Shown here: positions 50,502-61,436 of the stretch, piece by piece
Layout of the letters: each line of letters begins with the position of its first letter
Position numbering within the stretch: position 1 is the stretch's first letter
Assembly: GCA_936432065.2 (NCBI GenBank)
Contig: OW386290.2
Coordinates: 133,284,677-133,348,676 of the forward strand
DNA from: Rutpela maculata
Taxonomy: Eukaryota; Arthropoda; Insecta; Coleoptera; Cerambycidae
Reading direction: 5' to 3'
Length of the DNA stretch: 64,000 nt
Notes under the pieces: generated by a model
Told to the model about the DNA's origin: nothing
The model's database searches: none
Seen by the model: only the letters and a program-made list of their open reading frames with translations
Position numbers and translations under genes: made by a program

Positions 50502-52621
50502 TGTGACGTATACTTTCCGGTGAGGCCGGAAAGTGGTCACTTTTGGCACCTTAGCAACGGTTCGGTTACTCGGGCGCCACCTTTACAATTTTTTACGTGG
50601 GGCAAAGGTCCCACACTAGCCTCTTAACACAGCCTGTTACAGTAGGGCTGGGATAGCTACAGTGGAGAAAACAGTAACTTCCAGTGGGTCAATTTGGGAA
50701 AATTGGACTGTTACACAAACAGCAGTAAAACACAGAATTCGGTAAAACAAAATATCTATTTATTTCCTATAAGTTACAGTGATAACGAAACTATTTACAG
50801 CTTAACTAATTTAATATATACAGTACATTCATAACGCACAAAGAGAGCAAACCCAGGCTGTGACGTGCTGATGATTACGGTAAGTGCTACCATGCGATAC
50901 AGTGACGTTACTAAGGTAAGCAGGAGTGAAGCAGCGATATGGCGGTAAAAATGGCGGTGACGTACAGTTTGACAGACAATGACAGGTTAAAGGATTGAAT
51001 TGCCGAGTTAATCAGGTTACGGGTTGTCATTAAATACCAGGAAGAAACAAGCAGTTATCAAACAAAGCAGCAAAATTAATTATTTTAAGGGTCAAACTTG
51101 GCTAATACCAGAAATCTCAAAGCTGGAAAAGAGGTATGATTAGTCAAGTGGCATTCTGCAACTCCTGGCCTGTAACAAGGTATGATTAGAGTGGTATGCA
51201 CACCAACGGTCTCTGGGAAGAGCGGCTAGACCCCAGAGTGGTTAGTGTGCTAATCCTATGCCCACGACGTACCTTCAGGGAAGCGGCTAGACCCTCGGGT
51301 ACCCCGAGAACACAGGACTCTACCTAACAGAACTAAAGGAATCCTGGAAGTGGCAACCCAGTAGATGCTCTCGTCCTCCTGGCCTGAAATAAATGTATGA
51401 TTAGGGCGGTACACACACCAACGGTCTCTGAAAAGAACGACTAGACCCCAGAGTCGTTAGTGTGTGGGTTCCATGCCCACGACGTACCTTCAGGGAAACG
51501 GCTAGACCATCGGGTACCCCGAGAACACAGAACTTTACCGGTAACAGTGTTATAGGCAACAAAGAATTATTGAAACGGCAAACGCACCAACAGCCTCTGA
51601 AAAGAACGGCTAGATCCCAGAGTCGTTGGTGCGTCCAACCTATGCCCACGACGTACCTTCCGGGAAACGGCTAGACCTTCTGGTACCCCGAGAACACAGA
51701 TCTTACCAAAACAAAGAACAGAAAGATATGAATCCCTAATATCAGCCAAGTCGTTACCTCTACCTATTATTTATGAACCTACTCACTTTTCGTCCTGGCC
51801 CACGTCCGGTCTGGTAACGGTCTCGAGTCGCACTCCTCGTTCCGGTCTTCTCAGCGTAGACTATAACAGAAGATTCACGGTTAGAGTGGGGCTCCTGCTT
51901 ACTGCTGGACGCGTCTAGAGTCGTGGAGCGGCCGACCACGACTGTTTGATATCACGAATTTTAATAAAGACTTTCCTCTTTCCACAAGCCGGTAGAGGGG
52001 GAAATGTGCAGACACGGTGCGTAGCGGTAAATGAATACTTGTATTATTTTCAGGTGAAGCGGTTAAATGAAAAATATTTTACAAGTCAGAAATCGCGGAC
52101 TTTACCATTATTTTCTGTCTCCCGGTCTTAGAAAAATTTCACTTACTTACTTTACTTACTTATTTCCGAAGCTGGCTGCAGTGGGCACGTCTGGTCGCTG
52201 TTGGAGCTCGTGAGGAACTGACTGTCTGCTCTCAGCGCATCGGGTATCTAGTCCACTATCCCCTCTATTCGCGGTAATGATGGGGGAACAGTGCGCGTGG
52301 ATATTGATTGACGTAGGCGCAACTTAGTACAGTGTCGCGGAAATATAATTCAAATATTAACTTACGTCTGCTGGCGGTTTCCCTGGAGAAGGCACTTCTG
52401 CTCGCTGTTGTTCACTGGTAGCAACTGAATGCTTTTTGCGGAGATCACGGTTTAGTATGCATTTTCAGTTTCGGTTGGGCCTGGTGGGGCCTACTAGTTT
52501 ATGCGGTGATATAATTATTTTTTTTCACAGCCTGGTAACTTTTATTAAATAATTCACAGAAACATATTTATTTTTGGTAAATATAAATGGTTTATTGGGG
52601 TTTAAAATATGCTTCATTACA
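50502..52621 (-). repeat. Gypsy-2 3' LTR (2,120 bp)
   Basis: TGTGACGTATACTTTCCGG...CTTCATTACA on the + strand. Contains four tandem-like blocks at about 51190-51700 built on CACCAACGGTCTCTG(G/A)AA...ACGACGTACCTTC(A/C)GGGAA(A/G)CGGCTAGACC...GGGTACCCCGAGAACACAG. Identical in the other LTR. Confidence 0.95.
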
Positions 52622-52633
52622 CCCCCCTCTTAC
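52622..52633 (-). promoter_or_regulatory. Gypsy-2 polypurine tract
   Basis: CCCCCCTCTTAC on the + strand is GTAAGAGGGGGG on the coding strand, directly before the 3' LTR. Confidence 0.8.
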
Positions 52634-53011
52634 TTCATAAAAAAAAATAATGTAATTATTTTTTTTCTTTCTTGCTTCAGTACTGGAAAAAGAAAAATTT
52701 ACTCAACTTCCCTAACTGATTTTAAGGCGCGTACCCCACACCGGTTGCATAAACTTTATTTGGGGACACGTACACCTTTTACAACTGAAAATCAAAACTA
52801 AATTTTTCAAAAATAACAATGCTAATAATAATAAAAAAAAATAGTAACTAAAACATTTCTGAGGTCCTCTTGCTACGGCTGGATACCATACTCCTAGATC
52901 CTGATAGGGAGGATCTTCCTAAAAGAAATACCTAAAATAATGAAAAATTAAACGGTTACTTCTAGTCTTTGATGCTGGATTTCCTTTTCGATTCTTGCGG
53001 TGATCAGGTCC
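52634..53011 (-). other. Gypsy-2 3' untranslated region
   Basis: Between the pol stop and the purine tract, AT-rich. No env-like frame. Confidence 0.6.
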
Positions 53012-55201
53012 CTATGGGAGTAGGTTACGCTGAACTTCTTGGCGTTGTCTCAATCTGGCAGATCGACGGGTAACGTACTCGGGCGGGACGGGCGGTCGAT
53101 TTTCTTCGTCAGGAAACGAGGTTGGTGGTCTCCTGGAAGATTTCTTGTTGGCGGTCTGTTCTGTCCTTGGCGGCTCGTTGACAGCTACATGTGGTTTCAA
53201 GTCCTTAATATGGATACGGGTCAGTTTCTTTCCAGTATCCGACTTCGGATTGTAAACCACGGGTGATACGACTTGGGTCACGGTATACGGTCCAGAATAT
53301 TTCGGAGCTAACTTAGACGCAAAACCTTTAATAGCCAAGGAGAGGGGATGTTCTCGTTTCATAACCCGGTTGCCTACGTGATACTGGATATCTCGGCGTC
53401 GTAGGTTATAGTATTTGCTCTGGGAGGTATATGCTTGGGCAAGCTTTATCCTAACCAGTTCGAACACTTCTTGTAGCTTCTTTAGGCGGTCGGTATGAAC
53501 GGTTGGGATCTGAATATCCTCATCTTCGTTGGGTTCGGTAGCTTCGTTGGTTTCGGCTTGGTATACGGTGGCTGGTAGCGAAAGTTCTCTTCCAAAGTTC
53601 AGAAATGCGGGTGAAAATCCGGTTGATTCATGTTTGGCACTGTTGATAGCTAGCTGAAAGCTATTCAAATGTTGGTCCCATTTCCGATGATCGTGTTCGC
53701 AGTATTGTGCTATCATAGTCTTGATAGTGCGATTGGCTCGTTCAACTGGATTTGCCTGTGGTGTGTACGGTGGTGTGAAACGGTGCTGGATACCAAATTC
53801 GTCCAATAATGACTGGAACATACGGCTGTCGTACTGGGTACCATTATCCGTGATTACGGTACGCGGACATCCGAAACGGGTGATAACTTCATCATAGAGA
53901 GCTTGGCTGACATTGCGGGCGGTGGCACTTCGTAGGGGGCGGCACTGGATCCATTTGGTAAAGCGGTCCTGAAAAACTGCTAGGTAGTTGTTTCCTTTAC
54001 TGGATCTGGGTAGCGGTCCTACTAAGTCGGTACTGACGGTTTCCCAGGGTTGGCGGCTGACGGACGGTTGCATGGCTCCTGGTGTTTGCTGCTGGGAGAT
54101 CTTGTAACGTTGGCACTGCATACAGCTACGTACATATCTGGCGATGTCGCGGAACATCCCTGGCCAGTAGTACTTTTGTGTGATCCGGGCTGTAGTCTTG
54201 GCAATTCCCATGTGTCCAGCGGACGGAGCATCATGGTTTCCTTGCAAAACTGTGGTCCGGAGTGGCGTTGGTACGCATAACTTCCACGGGTCGTATTGGT
54301 CGGGTTCGGTTAAGTCACTGGAATCCCAGAAGTGGCGGTACAGCCGGTCATTACGTACACAGTAATCCGGATTAGCTTCTGGGTTCTTTTCAACTTCCGA
54401 CTTCTTCCGTCTGTACCAAGAACAGTTTGGTGCCTCATTCACAGCACATAATTCTTCGGTACCCGTGGCGGGAGAAGGTCCTTCCAATGGTTGACGTGAC
54501 AGTGCATCAGCTACACGGTTTAAGCTTCCTTTACGGTACTTAATCTCAAAGTCATACTGTTGCAAAAATATGCTCCAGCGAGCTAGGCGGCCAGTCGGAC
54601 TTTTGATAGAGTGTAACCAGCGGAGGGACTGGTGATCGGTCAAGACGGTGAAGTGGTACCCTTCGAGGTACGGTCTCATCTTCTCTATTCCCCACACGAT
54701 GGCCAAACATTCCCTTTCCGTTACGGAGTAGTTCTTCTCGGCGGGAGTTAAGGTTCGGCTGGCGTAGGCAATCACTCGGTCATGTCCCTCAATTTCCTGT
54801 GTCAAGGCTATCCCTAAACCTTGGTCTGAGGCGTCGGTTTGTAGGGTGAACGGCTTCTTGAAGTCGGGACAGGTCAAAACTGGAGCCTTAGTCAAACACT
54901 TCTTGAGTTGACCAAAAGCTTCTTCCTGTTCGGTGTCCCATTTGAAACGGTGGTTCTTTTTCAAGAGTCGGGTTAACGGAGTCACAATTTGGGAAAATGC
55001 TGGTACGAATCGTCTGTACCAGGAGGCAACACCAAGAAACCGACGGACGTCTCGTACGTTTCGAGGCGTGGGAAATTTCTCGATGGCCTCCACTTTCTCT
55101 GGATCGGTGTTGATGCCTTCTGCGGTAACCACATGTCCTAGGTATCGTAGCGACTTTCTACAGAACTGACATTTCTCGGGGTTCAGCTGTAGATTGGCCA
55201 T
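53012..55201 (-). CDS. pol: Gypsy-2 Pol, C-terminal ORF (end of RT, RNase H, integrase)
   Basis: 729 codons counted from a Met at 55201 that is not a natural start: it is internal to the RT. CRKSLRYLGHVVTAEGI and RFLGVASWYRRF are the RT thumb and connection. RNase H has LQTDASDQGLG (D123) and VLTDHQSLRWL. The integrase zinc finger has AGHMGIAKTTARI...C360-x2-C363, with catalytic STDLVGPL (D392), ITDNGTQYD (D452) and ANPVERANR (E487). A C-terminal YSGPYTVTQVVSPVVY segment is GPY/F-like. All catalytic residues are present. The frame is cut off from the protease and RT palm (55204-56451) by a one-base loss near 55215, so no full Pol can be made from this copy unless that is a sequencing or assembly error. 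Confidence 0.95.
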   Translation of the reverse strand: MANLQLNPEKCQFCRKSLRYLGHVVTAEGINTDPEKVEAIEKFPTPRNVRDVRRFLGVASWYRRFVPAFSQIVTPLTRLLKKNHRFKWDTEQEEAFGQLKKCLTKAPVLTCPDFKKPFTLQTDASDQGLGIALTQEIEGHDRVIAYASRTLTPAEKNYSVTERECLAIVWGIEKMRPYLEGYHFTVLTDHQSLRWLHSIKSPTGRLARWSIFLQQYDFEIKYRKGSLNRVADALSRQPLEGPSPATGTEELCAVNEAPNCSWYRRKKSEVEKNPEANPDYCVRNDRLYRHFWDSSDLTEPDQYDPWKLCVPTPLRTTVLQGNHDAPSAGHMGIAKTTARITQKYYWPGMFRDIARYVRSCMQCQRYKISQQQTPGAMQPSVSRQPWETVSTDLVGPLPRSSKGNNYLAVFQDRFTKWIQCRPLRSATARNVSQALYDEVITRFGCPRTVITDNGTQYDSRMFQSLLDEFGIQHRFTPPYTPQANPVERANRTIKTMIAQYCEHDHRKWDQHLNSFQLAINSAKHESTGFSPAFLNFGRELSLPATVYQAETNEATEPNEDEDIQIPTVHTDRLKKLQEVFELVRIKLAQAYTSQSKYYNLRRRDIQYHVGNRVMKREHPLSLAIKGFASKLAPKYSGPYTVTQVVSPVVYNPKSDTGKKLTRIHIKDLKPHVAVNEPPRTEQTANKKSSRRPPTSFPDEENRPPVPPEYVTRRSARLRQRQEVQRNLLP

Positions 55202-55203
55202 TC

Positions 55204-56451
55204 TCAGTCGGCGGAATATTCATGTAGGTTCTTCAGGTGATCTTCAAAAGTTTCACCCAGGACTATAATGTCATCCAAATATGCGAAAGCATATGGTTCC
55301 ATATCAGGTCCAATGATTCGGTCCAAGAGCCGTTGAAAAGTAGCAGGTGCGGAATGAAGTCCAAACGGCATAACTCGGAAATGGAACAGTCCTCGTCCTG
55401 GTACGGTGAAAGCTGTGATAGGCTTGCTTTCGGCAGAGAGTGGTATCTGCCAGTATCCTTGTTTTAGATCTATACTAGAAATGTAACGAGCTTTTCGGAG
55501 TTTGTCCAGTATTGCATTGATGTACGGTAGTGGATAGGCATCTTTTTCCGTGACCTCGTTTACTTTCCGAAAATCTATGCAGAAACGGGGCTTTCCATCC
55601 TTTTTGCGGACTATGACCACAGGTGAACTCCATGGACTGTTGGACGGTTCGATAATTCCATTAGCTAACATTTCGTCGACTTCGGTGTTAATAATTTCCT
55701 GCATCCTAGGGTTTTGTGGCCGGTACCTCTGTTTGATCGGTTCCGGTCGCGACAGGCGGATGTGATGTTGGGCTAACTTGGTGGTTCCGGTTATATCCTG
55801 AAAGCTTGGCAGTTCCATATCCAAAAATTCTTGAAGGCGGGTTTCTTCAACCTGGGACAGAGTCAGGGCGATTCCAGTCAGCGGAGCAGTTGGCAGCGGC
55901 AGTGAGACAGGGCGGTGATCCAGGTAGACGGTGGCGGTAGTTAGATCCAGTGTAAATTCCCTTGTACTCAGGATGTCCATGCCTAGTACAATGTCGGATG
56001 TCAGATTCGGGAGGTAGAGTAGTCTTTCGGAAAACGAACTTTCCTCTACCATGAAGTCGAGATCATAGGCACTGGTGACGTTTACAAGGTTTCCATCGGC
56101 TAGCTGGGCGGAAGGGGTAGATATTGCTACCGAAGGTATTCCTCGTTGCTTGCAGAGTTCCATTACTTGGTTTCCCACGTAGGAACGGACGGCACCGGTG
56201 TCTATTAGGGCGGAGAACGTTCTACCATACATGGTTACTGGTATGTGCGGTCTGTTATCCTTGTAGTCGGTATCTTGCGAGGCGGAGGTAGGAGGGAACC
56301 GTACTGGCCTCGTTACGGTGCGGTTCCGGTCTAGTTTTCCGTCCTTTGGCACTGACAATCCCTTGTCATAATGCCTGGTCGGCCACAGCGTGAGCAGAAC
56401 AGTTTTGGCGGAAACCGACATTGATTGCGGAAATGTCCAGATCTGCCACAT
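55204..56451 (-). CDS. pol: Gypsy-2 Pol, N-terminal ORF (protease, RT palm)
   Basis: The open frame overlaps the end of gag (56331-56451) in the -1 frame, so it is probably entered by frameshifting rather than from the Met at 56451. Protease FSALIDTGAVRSYVG (about residue 87) and IVLGMDIL. RT fingers and palm: FCIDFRKVNEVTEKDAYPLP, ISSIDLKQGYWQIPL, FHFRVMPFGLHSAPATFQ, and the active site AFAYLDDIIVLG. It ends just after, at HEYSAD-stop, where the RT should continue without a break. I see no classic X XXY YYZ heptamer right at the gag stop (coding strand ACG GAA AAC TAG), so the frameshift site is open. Confidence 0.92.
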   Translation of the reverse strand: MWQIWTFPQSMSVSAKTVLLTLWPTRHYDKGLSVPKDGKLDRNRTVTRPVRFPPTSASQDTDYKDNRPHIPVTMYGRTFSALIDTGAVRSYVGNQVMELCKQRGIPSVAISTPSAQLADGNLVNVTSAYDLDFMVEESSFSERLLYLPNLTSDIVLGMDILSTREFTLDLTTATVYLDHRPVSLPLPTAPLTGIALTLSQVEETRLQEFLDMELPSFQDITGTTKLAQHHIRLSRPEPIKQRYRPQNPRMQEIINTEVDEMLANGIIEPSNSPWSSPVVIVRKKDGKPRFCIDFRKVNEVTEKDAYPLPYINAILDKLRKARYISSIDLKQGYWQIPLSAESKPITAFTVPGRGLFHFRVMPFGLHSAPATFQRLLDRIIGPDMEPYAFAYLDDIIVLGETFEDHLKNLHEYSAD

Positions 56452-57605
56452 CTCCAGCAGATACTGTTGAGGTCCTGTGTGGATCCATTATTGGCGGGCG
56501 GCCTATTCTCTAGCGGTCTTTGGCTCGGTGGTCTGTTTGCCGGTGATCTACTTTCCAGCGGTCTGTTTCCGGCGCGTGTTGACGGTGTTGGTGCTGGTTC
56601 AATGGCTCTGCGGTTTCCTGGAGGCGGTTGGGATGTTGTACTGGACATCCGCGCTCCTCCTGACGGTACTGGCGGTGGCGGATCAGGGCGGTAAGTTGGT
56701 GCTGTTCGATGGGTGAGGGGGGCAGTCGTGTGCATACCTGGGTGTGATGTAGCGGAGGTGGCACGATACACCTGCTGCATTTCCCGGCGTAGAGTTTCGT
56801 ATTCCATCACTCTGGCGGTCAGGGTGGATATGTCAGTTACCGTGGTCCTTGGGATGTACTGTCTATAATCGGGGAGCAGGTTTCTGTATACCCATCGAAG
56901 TTCCTCCTGTACGGAGAAGTCTCCATGTCTCCGGATCAGAGTCTGCATATCAATCAGATAGGTGCTGGCAGCTTCTTCCGGTTTCTGCAAGCGGCGGCTA
57001 ATCTGCGCCTCTATCTCCTCCTGGTAGTTCACCGGGAAGTAGAAGATGCGGAAATCTTTCGTAAACTCGCTCCAAGTGGTCCAACGAGCCCGGTTATTGC
57101 GGTACCATAAGACTGCCGTTCCTTGTAACAGCTCTGGTAGTACGGGTAACAGCTGTTCCGGTCGCATTCCAGTATAGGAGCATACTTCTTCTAGCCTCTC
57201 TAGGAAGGCGGCAGGGTCTCCTTTCCCATTAAAGTGGATACCCCATTTACGGATCTTGAGAGGGTCTAGCATCGCATTACTAGTAACCGTGGACGGAGGT
57301 GGGACAGATGCCACGATCTGGGCTTGCGGTGGGATCACTAATGGCGGTGGCAGGAGTGGCGGGAAGGTGATTCGTGAAGTAGTTGGGAGTGGTGACGTAC
57401 TCCCATCCTTGATGAATTTAATCAGGCGCCGTTTCTTTTCTTCTACGGTGCCAGACAGGTCCAGGCGGAATTTGCTTAGTTCGGTATCCAGTTGTTCCTT
57501 CCTGAGCTTATAAATCCAGCTCAGACGGACATCAGCTGTTTCCGGTGGGCGGACATCCTCCGGGTTTTCTGATTCATGTTTCTGTTCTTCCTCGGTATCG
57601 GACAT
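56331..57605 (-). CDS. gag: Gypsy-2 Gag
   Basis: 424 residues from the Met at 57605, the first ATG after the leader with a long frame. The N-terminal 60 residues (RLSWIYKLRKEQLDTELSKF...GTVEEKKRRLIKFI) look like a SAP-type helix-loop-helix. The gag domain at about 110-270 has KWGIHFNGKGDPAAFLERLE, WYRNNRARWTTWSEFTKDFRI and RLQKPEEAASTYLIDMQ. A Pro-rich linker contains tandem (R/N)RP(L/P)-type repeats (330-375). Two nucleocapsid knuckles follow: CWRCGRSGHFRNQC (383-396) is canonical CX2CX4HX4C; CSRCGRPGIMTRDC (404-417) has Ile where His is expected, so the second probably cannot bind zinc normally. Confidence 0.93.
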   Translation of the reverse strand: MSDTEEEQKHESENPEDVRPPETADVRLSWIYKLRKEQLDTELSKFRLDLSGTVEEKKRRLIKFIKDGSTSPLPTTSRITFPPLLPPPLVIPPQAQIVASVPPPSTVTSNAMLDPLKIRKWGIHFNGKGDPAAFLERLEEVCSYTGMRPEQLLPVLPELLQGTAVLWYRNNRARWTTWSEFTKDFRIFYFPVNYQEEIEAQISRRLQKPEEAASTYLIDMQTLIRRHGDFSVQEELRWVYRNLLPDYRQYIPRTTVTDISTLTARVMEYETLRREMQQVYRATSATSHPGMHTTAPLTHRTAPTYRPDPPPPVPSGGARMSSTTSQPPPGNRRAIEPAPTPSTRAGNRPLESRSPANRPPSQRPLENRPPANNGSTQDLNSICWRCGRSGHFRNQCRFPPKLFCSRCGRPGIMTRDCQCQRTEN

Positions 57606-59296
57606 GTTTGCTTCTCTGAGATGATTTCAAACACTGCGACTCTGGACGGTAACGGCCAACGATGGACGGTGACGGTGGACGGTAACAGATGATGTCTGGT
57701 AGTGCTGCTTCAGAGAGGTCCTTCTCGTTCGAGTTCTCAAGTAGAACTCTCGACGGTAACGGACAACGGTGAACGATGGCGGTGATGGTGACAGTGGTGA
57801 GGACGGTGACAGAGGCGGTGACGGTGCCAGCGGTGATGACGGTGACAGAGGCGGTGACGGTGACAGTGAAGAAAGCAGGTAACAGGTGGTATCTGGTAGT
57901 GCTCTTCGGAGACGTCCTTACTGTTCGAGTTCTCAAGCAGAACTCTTTCGACGGTAACGGACAACAGTGAACGGTGGCGGTGACAGTGACAGTGGTGAGG
58001 ACGGTGACAGTGAAGAAAGCAGGTATCAGGCGGTATCTGGTAGTGCTTCTTCGGAGACGTCCTCACCGTTCGAGTTCTCAAGCAGAACTTTCTCGACGGT
58101 AACGGACAACAGTGAACGGTGGCGGTGACAGTGACAGTAGTGAGGACGGTGACAGTGAAGAAAGCAGGTATCAGGCGGTATCTGGTAGTGCTTCTTCGGA
58201 GACGTCCTTACCGTTCGAGTTCTCAAGCAGAACTCTCTCGACGGTAACGGACAACAGTGAACGGTGGCGGTGACAGTGACAGTGGTGAGGACGGTGACAG
58301 TGAAGAAAGCAGGTATCAGGCGGTATCTGGTAGTGCTTCTTCGGAGACGTCCTCACCGTTCGAGTTCTCAAGCAGAACTCTCCGTTCTGACTTCTTGGCA
58401 GCGGATATAAGCGGTTGCAGTTATGCGCAAATGGTTTACGCACTGGAAGTCTACTGGTAGGGGTAGGCACCAAACGTATAGAATTTATCACCGGAACTGG
58501 TAGGACTCCGGGGATAATCCGGAAAATCGGTAGAATCGGCGAAATCAAATTAGATGGTGTCTTGAGATGCCAGTTCCCCAATCTTGTCGGTCTTACTCAG
58601 TTTCGACCTCCCAGGTGGCTGTGGTACACGGTTTTCCGAAACGGTTGGTCGGAGCGGTCTGAAACCAGTGGCAATCGATTCAGCGCCCCAAAGTTACTAT
58701 TTCACGAGGGGTCACTTGCCTAGTAACTCCGGACTCCGGGGACTCCAAGTATTCCGGGTAAAATCCGGTTGGTCGGTAAAATTCGGTGCAGAAGGTGTAT
58801 CTGGGTCCGGACTACAACCTAGTATCAGAGTTACTCAATTTCGACCCTTACTTTGGCCGTAGCGCACTTTTTTCCGGAACGGTTGGTCTGATCGGCCGGA
58901 CACTGGTGGCAATCGATTCCTTGGGTCCGATTACCCTAAATTTGATACCCCACACGACTTCGTTCCTTTTCGGATCCCTTCGGTACACTTCGGAAACGTT
59001 CGGCCGGAGTTCGGGTTTTCGGTTAAAAGTGCAGCCTCTTCGTATGCTAACACCGCCGGAACCTGTGTTCAATTCCCAAAATCTAATAGTCTTCTTAAAA
59101 TGGTCGAGAACGTCTTCGGGAGTGGTCGGAGCGGTTCGGTAATGGTCGCAATCGCTTCCTCGTGGTCGGTTTAGTCGAAAATGACACCTCAGATGTCTCT
59201 CTAGGCCGGTCGGTACTTTTTCGGTCGCGTCCGGTGACTGCCGAATGCGAAAGTCCAATTAAATTTTCCCACAATCTAATTTAATTTAATACAGTC
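57606..59296 (-). other. Gypsy-2 leader with 145-bp tandem repeats
   Basis: Untranslated region between PBS and gag. Units start with GGTATCTGGTAGTGC at about 57886, 58031, 58176 and 58321 (period 145 bp), with a diverged unit at 57690, and hold (GGTGAC)n-type sub-repeats. The + strand part at 58400-59280 has further weak repeats with GGTCGG(A/T)-type words. Open frames here (for instance 58581-58171, 57936-57574) repeat the same HCHRP-type peptide and are repeat artefacts. Confidence 0.8.
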
Positions 59297-59312
59297 CCTG
59301 CTCGGGCCGCCA
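59293..59312 (-). other. Gypsy-2 primer binding site (probable)
   Basis: The coding strand after the 5' LTR reads AACT then TGGCGGCCCGAGCAGGGACT. The CCCGA-CAGGGAC part resembles the tRNA-Lys3 primer site but with an extra G and one substitution, and it begins 4 nt inside the LTR boundary. The primer tRNA cannot be assigned for sure. Confidence 0.55.
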
Positions 59313-59316
59313 AGTT

Positions 59317-61436
59317 TGTGACGTATACTTTCCGGTGAGGCCGGAAAGTGGTCACTTTTGGCACCTTAGCAACGGTTCGGTTACTCGGGCGCCACCTTTA
59401 CAATTTTTTACGTGGGGCAAAGGTCCCACACTAGCCTCTTAACACAGCCTGTTACAGTAGGGCTGGGATAGCTACAGTGGAGAAAACAGTAACTTCCAGT
59501 GGGTCAATTTGGGAAAATTGGACTGTTACACAAACAGCAGTAAAACACAGAATTCGGTAAAACAAAATATCTATTTATTTCCTATAAGTTACAGTGATAA
59601 CGAAACTATTTACAGCTTAACTAATTTAATATATACAGTACATTCATAACGCACAAAGAGAGCAAACCCAGGCTGTGACGTGCTGATGATTACGGTAAGT
59701 GCTACCATGCGATACAGTGACGTTACTAAGGTAAGCAGGAGTGAAGCAGCGATATGGCGGTAAAAATGGCGGTGACGTACAGTTTGACAGACAATGACAG
59801 GTTAAAGGATTGAATTGCCGAGTTAATCAGGTTACGGGTTGTCATTAAATACCAGGAAGAAACAAGCAGTTATCAAACAAAGCAGCAAAATTAATTATTT
59901 TAAGGGTCAAACTTGGCTAATACCAGAAATCTCAAAGCTGGAAAAGAGGTATGATTAGTCAAGTGGCATTCTGCAACTCCTGGCCTGTAACAAGGTATGA
60001 TTAGAGTGGTATGCACACCAACGGTCTCTGGGAAGAGCGGCTAGACCCCAGAGTGGTTAGTGTGCTAATCCTATGCCCACGACGTACCTTCAGGGAAGCG
60101 GCTAGACCCTCGGGTACCCCGAGAACACAGGACTCTACCTAACAGAACTAAAGGAATCCTGGAAGTGGCAACCCAGTAGATGCTCTCGTCCTCCTGGCCT
60201 GAAATAAATGTATGATTAGGGCGGTACACACACCAACGGTCTCTGAAAAGAACGACTAGACCCCAGAGTCGTTAGTGTGTGGGTTCCATGCCCACGACGT
60301 ACCTTCAGGGAAACGGCTAGACCATCGGGTACCCCGAGAACACAGAACTTTACCGGTAACAGTGTTATAGGCAACAAAGAATTATTGAAACGGCAAACGC
60401 ACCAACAGCCTCTGAAAAGAACGGCTAGATCCCAGAGTCGTTGGTGCGTCCAACCTATGCCCACGACGTACCTTCCGGGAAACGGCTAGACCTTCTGGTA
60501 CCCCGAGAACACAGATCTTACCAAAACAAAGAACAGAAAGATATGAATCCCTAATATCAGCCAAGTCGTTACCTCTACCTATTATTTATGAACCTACTCA
60601 CTTTTCGTCCTGGCCCACGTCCGGTCTGGTAACGGTCTCGAGTCGCACTCCTCGTTCCGGTCTTCTCAGCGTAGACTATAACAGAAGATTCACGGTTAGA
60701 GTGGGGCTCCTGCTTACTGCTGGACGCGTCTAGAGTCGTGGAGCGGCCGACCACGACTGTTTGATATCACGAATTTTAATAAAGACTTTCCTCTTTCCAC
60801 AAGCCGGTAGAGGGGGAAATGTGCAGACACGGTGCGTAGCGGTAAATGAATACTTGTATTATTTTCAGGTGAAGCGGTTAAATGAAAAATATTTTACAAG
60901 TCAGAAATCGCGGACTTTACCATTATTTTCTGTCTCCCGGTCTTAGAAAAATTTCACTTACTTACTTTACTTACTTATTTCCGAAGCTGGCTGCAGTGGG
61001 CACGTCTGGTCGCTGTTGGAGCTCGTGAGGAACTGACTGTCTGCTCTCAGCGCATCGGGTATCTAGTCCACTATCCCCTCTATTCGCGGTAATGATGGGG
61101 GAACAGTGCGCGTGGATATTGATTGACGTAGGCGCAACTTAGTACAGTGTCGCGGAAATATAATTCAAATATTAACTTACGTCTGCTGGCGGTTTCCCTG
61201 GAGAAGGCACTTCTGCTCGCTGTTGTTCACTGGTAGCAACTGAATGCTTTTTGCGGAGATCACGGTTTAGTATGCATTTTCAGTTTCGGTTGGGCCTGGT
61301 GGGGCCTACTAGTTTATGCGGTGATATAATTATTTTTTTTCACAGCCTGGTAACTTTTATTAAATAATTCACAGAAACATATTTATTTTTGGTAAATATA
61401 AATGGTTTATTGGGGTTTAAAATATGCTTCATTACA
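59317..61436 (-). repeat. Gypsy-2 5' LTR (2,120 bp)
   Basis: Coordinates differ from the 3' LTR by a constant 8,815 throughout, so no indels separate the two copies; no substitutions were noticed by eye. Confidence 0.95.

Larger units (their letters stand above)
50502..61436 (-). mobile_element. Gypsy-2: complete Ty3/gypsy LTR retrotransposon, pol frameshifted
   Basis: 10,935 bp, minus strand: 5' LTR (61436-59317), PBS, 1.7-kb repeat-rich leader, gag, pol, purine tract, 3' LTR (52621-50502). Target duplication ATAG (50498-50501 and 61437-61440). The two 2,120-bp LTRs appear identical. It differs from Gypsy-1 in leader, gag type and protein sequence, so it is another lineage. A single-base shift in pol separates two ORFs, otherwise all parts are present. 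Confidence 0.95.

Noticed and set aside
51401..51749. ORFs of 60-82 codons, repeated at 60216-60564
   Set aside because: Frames through the LTR's internal repeats, identical in both LTRs of Gypsy-2; no protein signature.
57574..58581. ORFs of 66-136 codons with HCHRPHHCHCHRH-type peptides
   Set aside because: Translations of the 145-bp leader repeats of Gypsy-2, in several frames at once.
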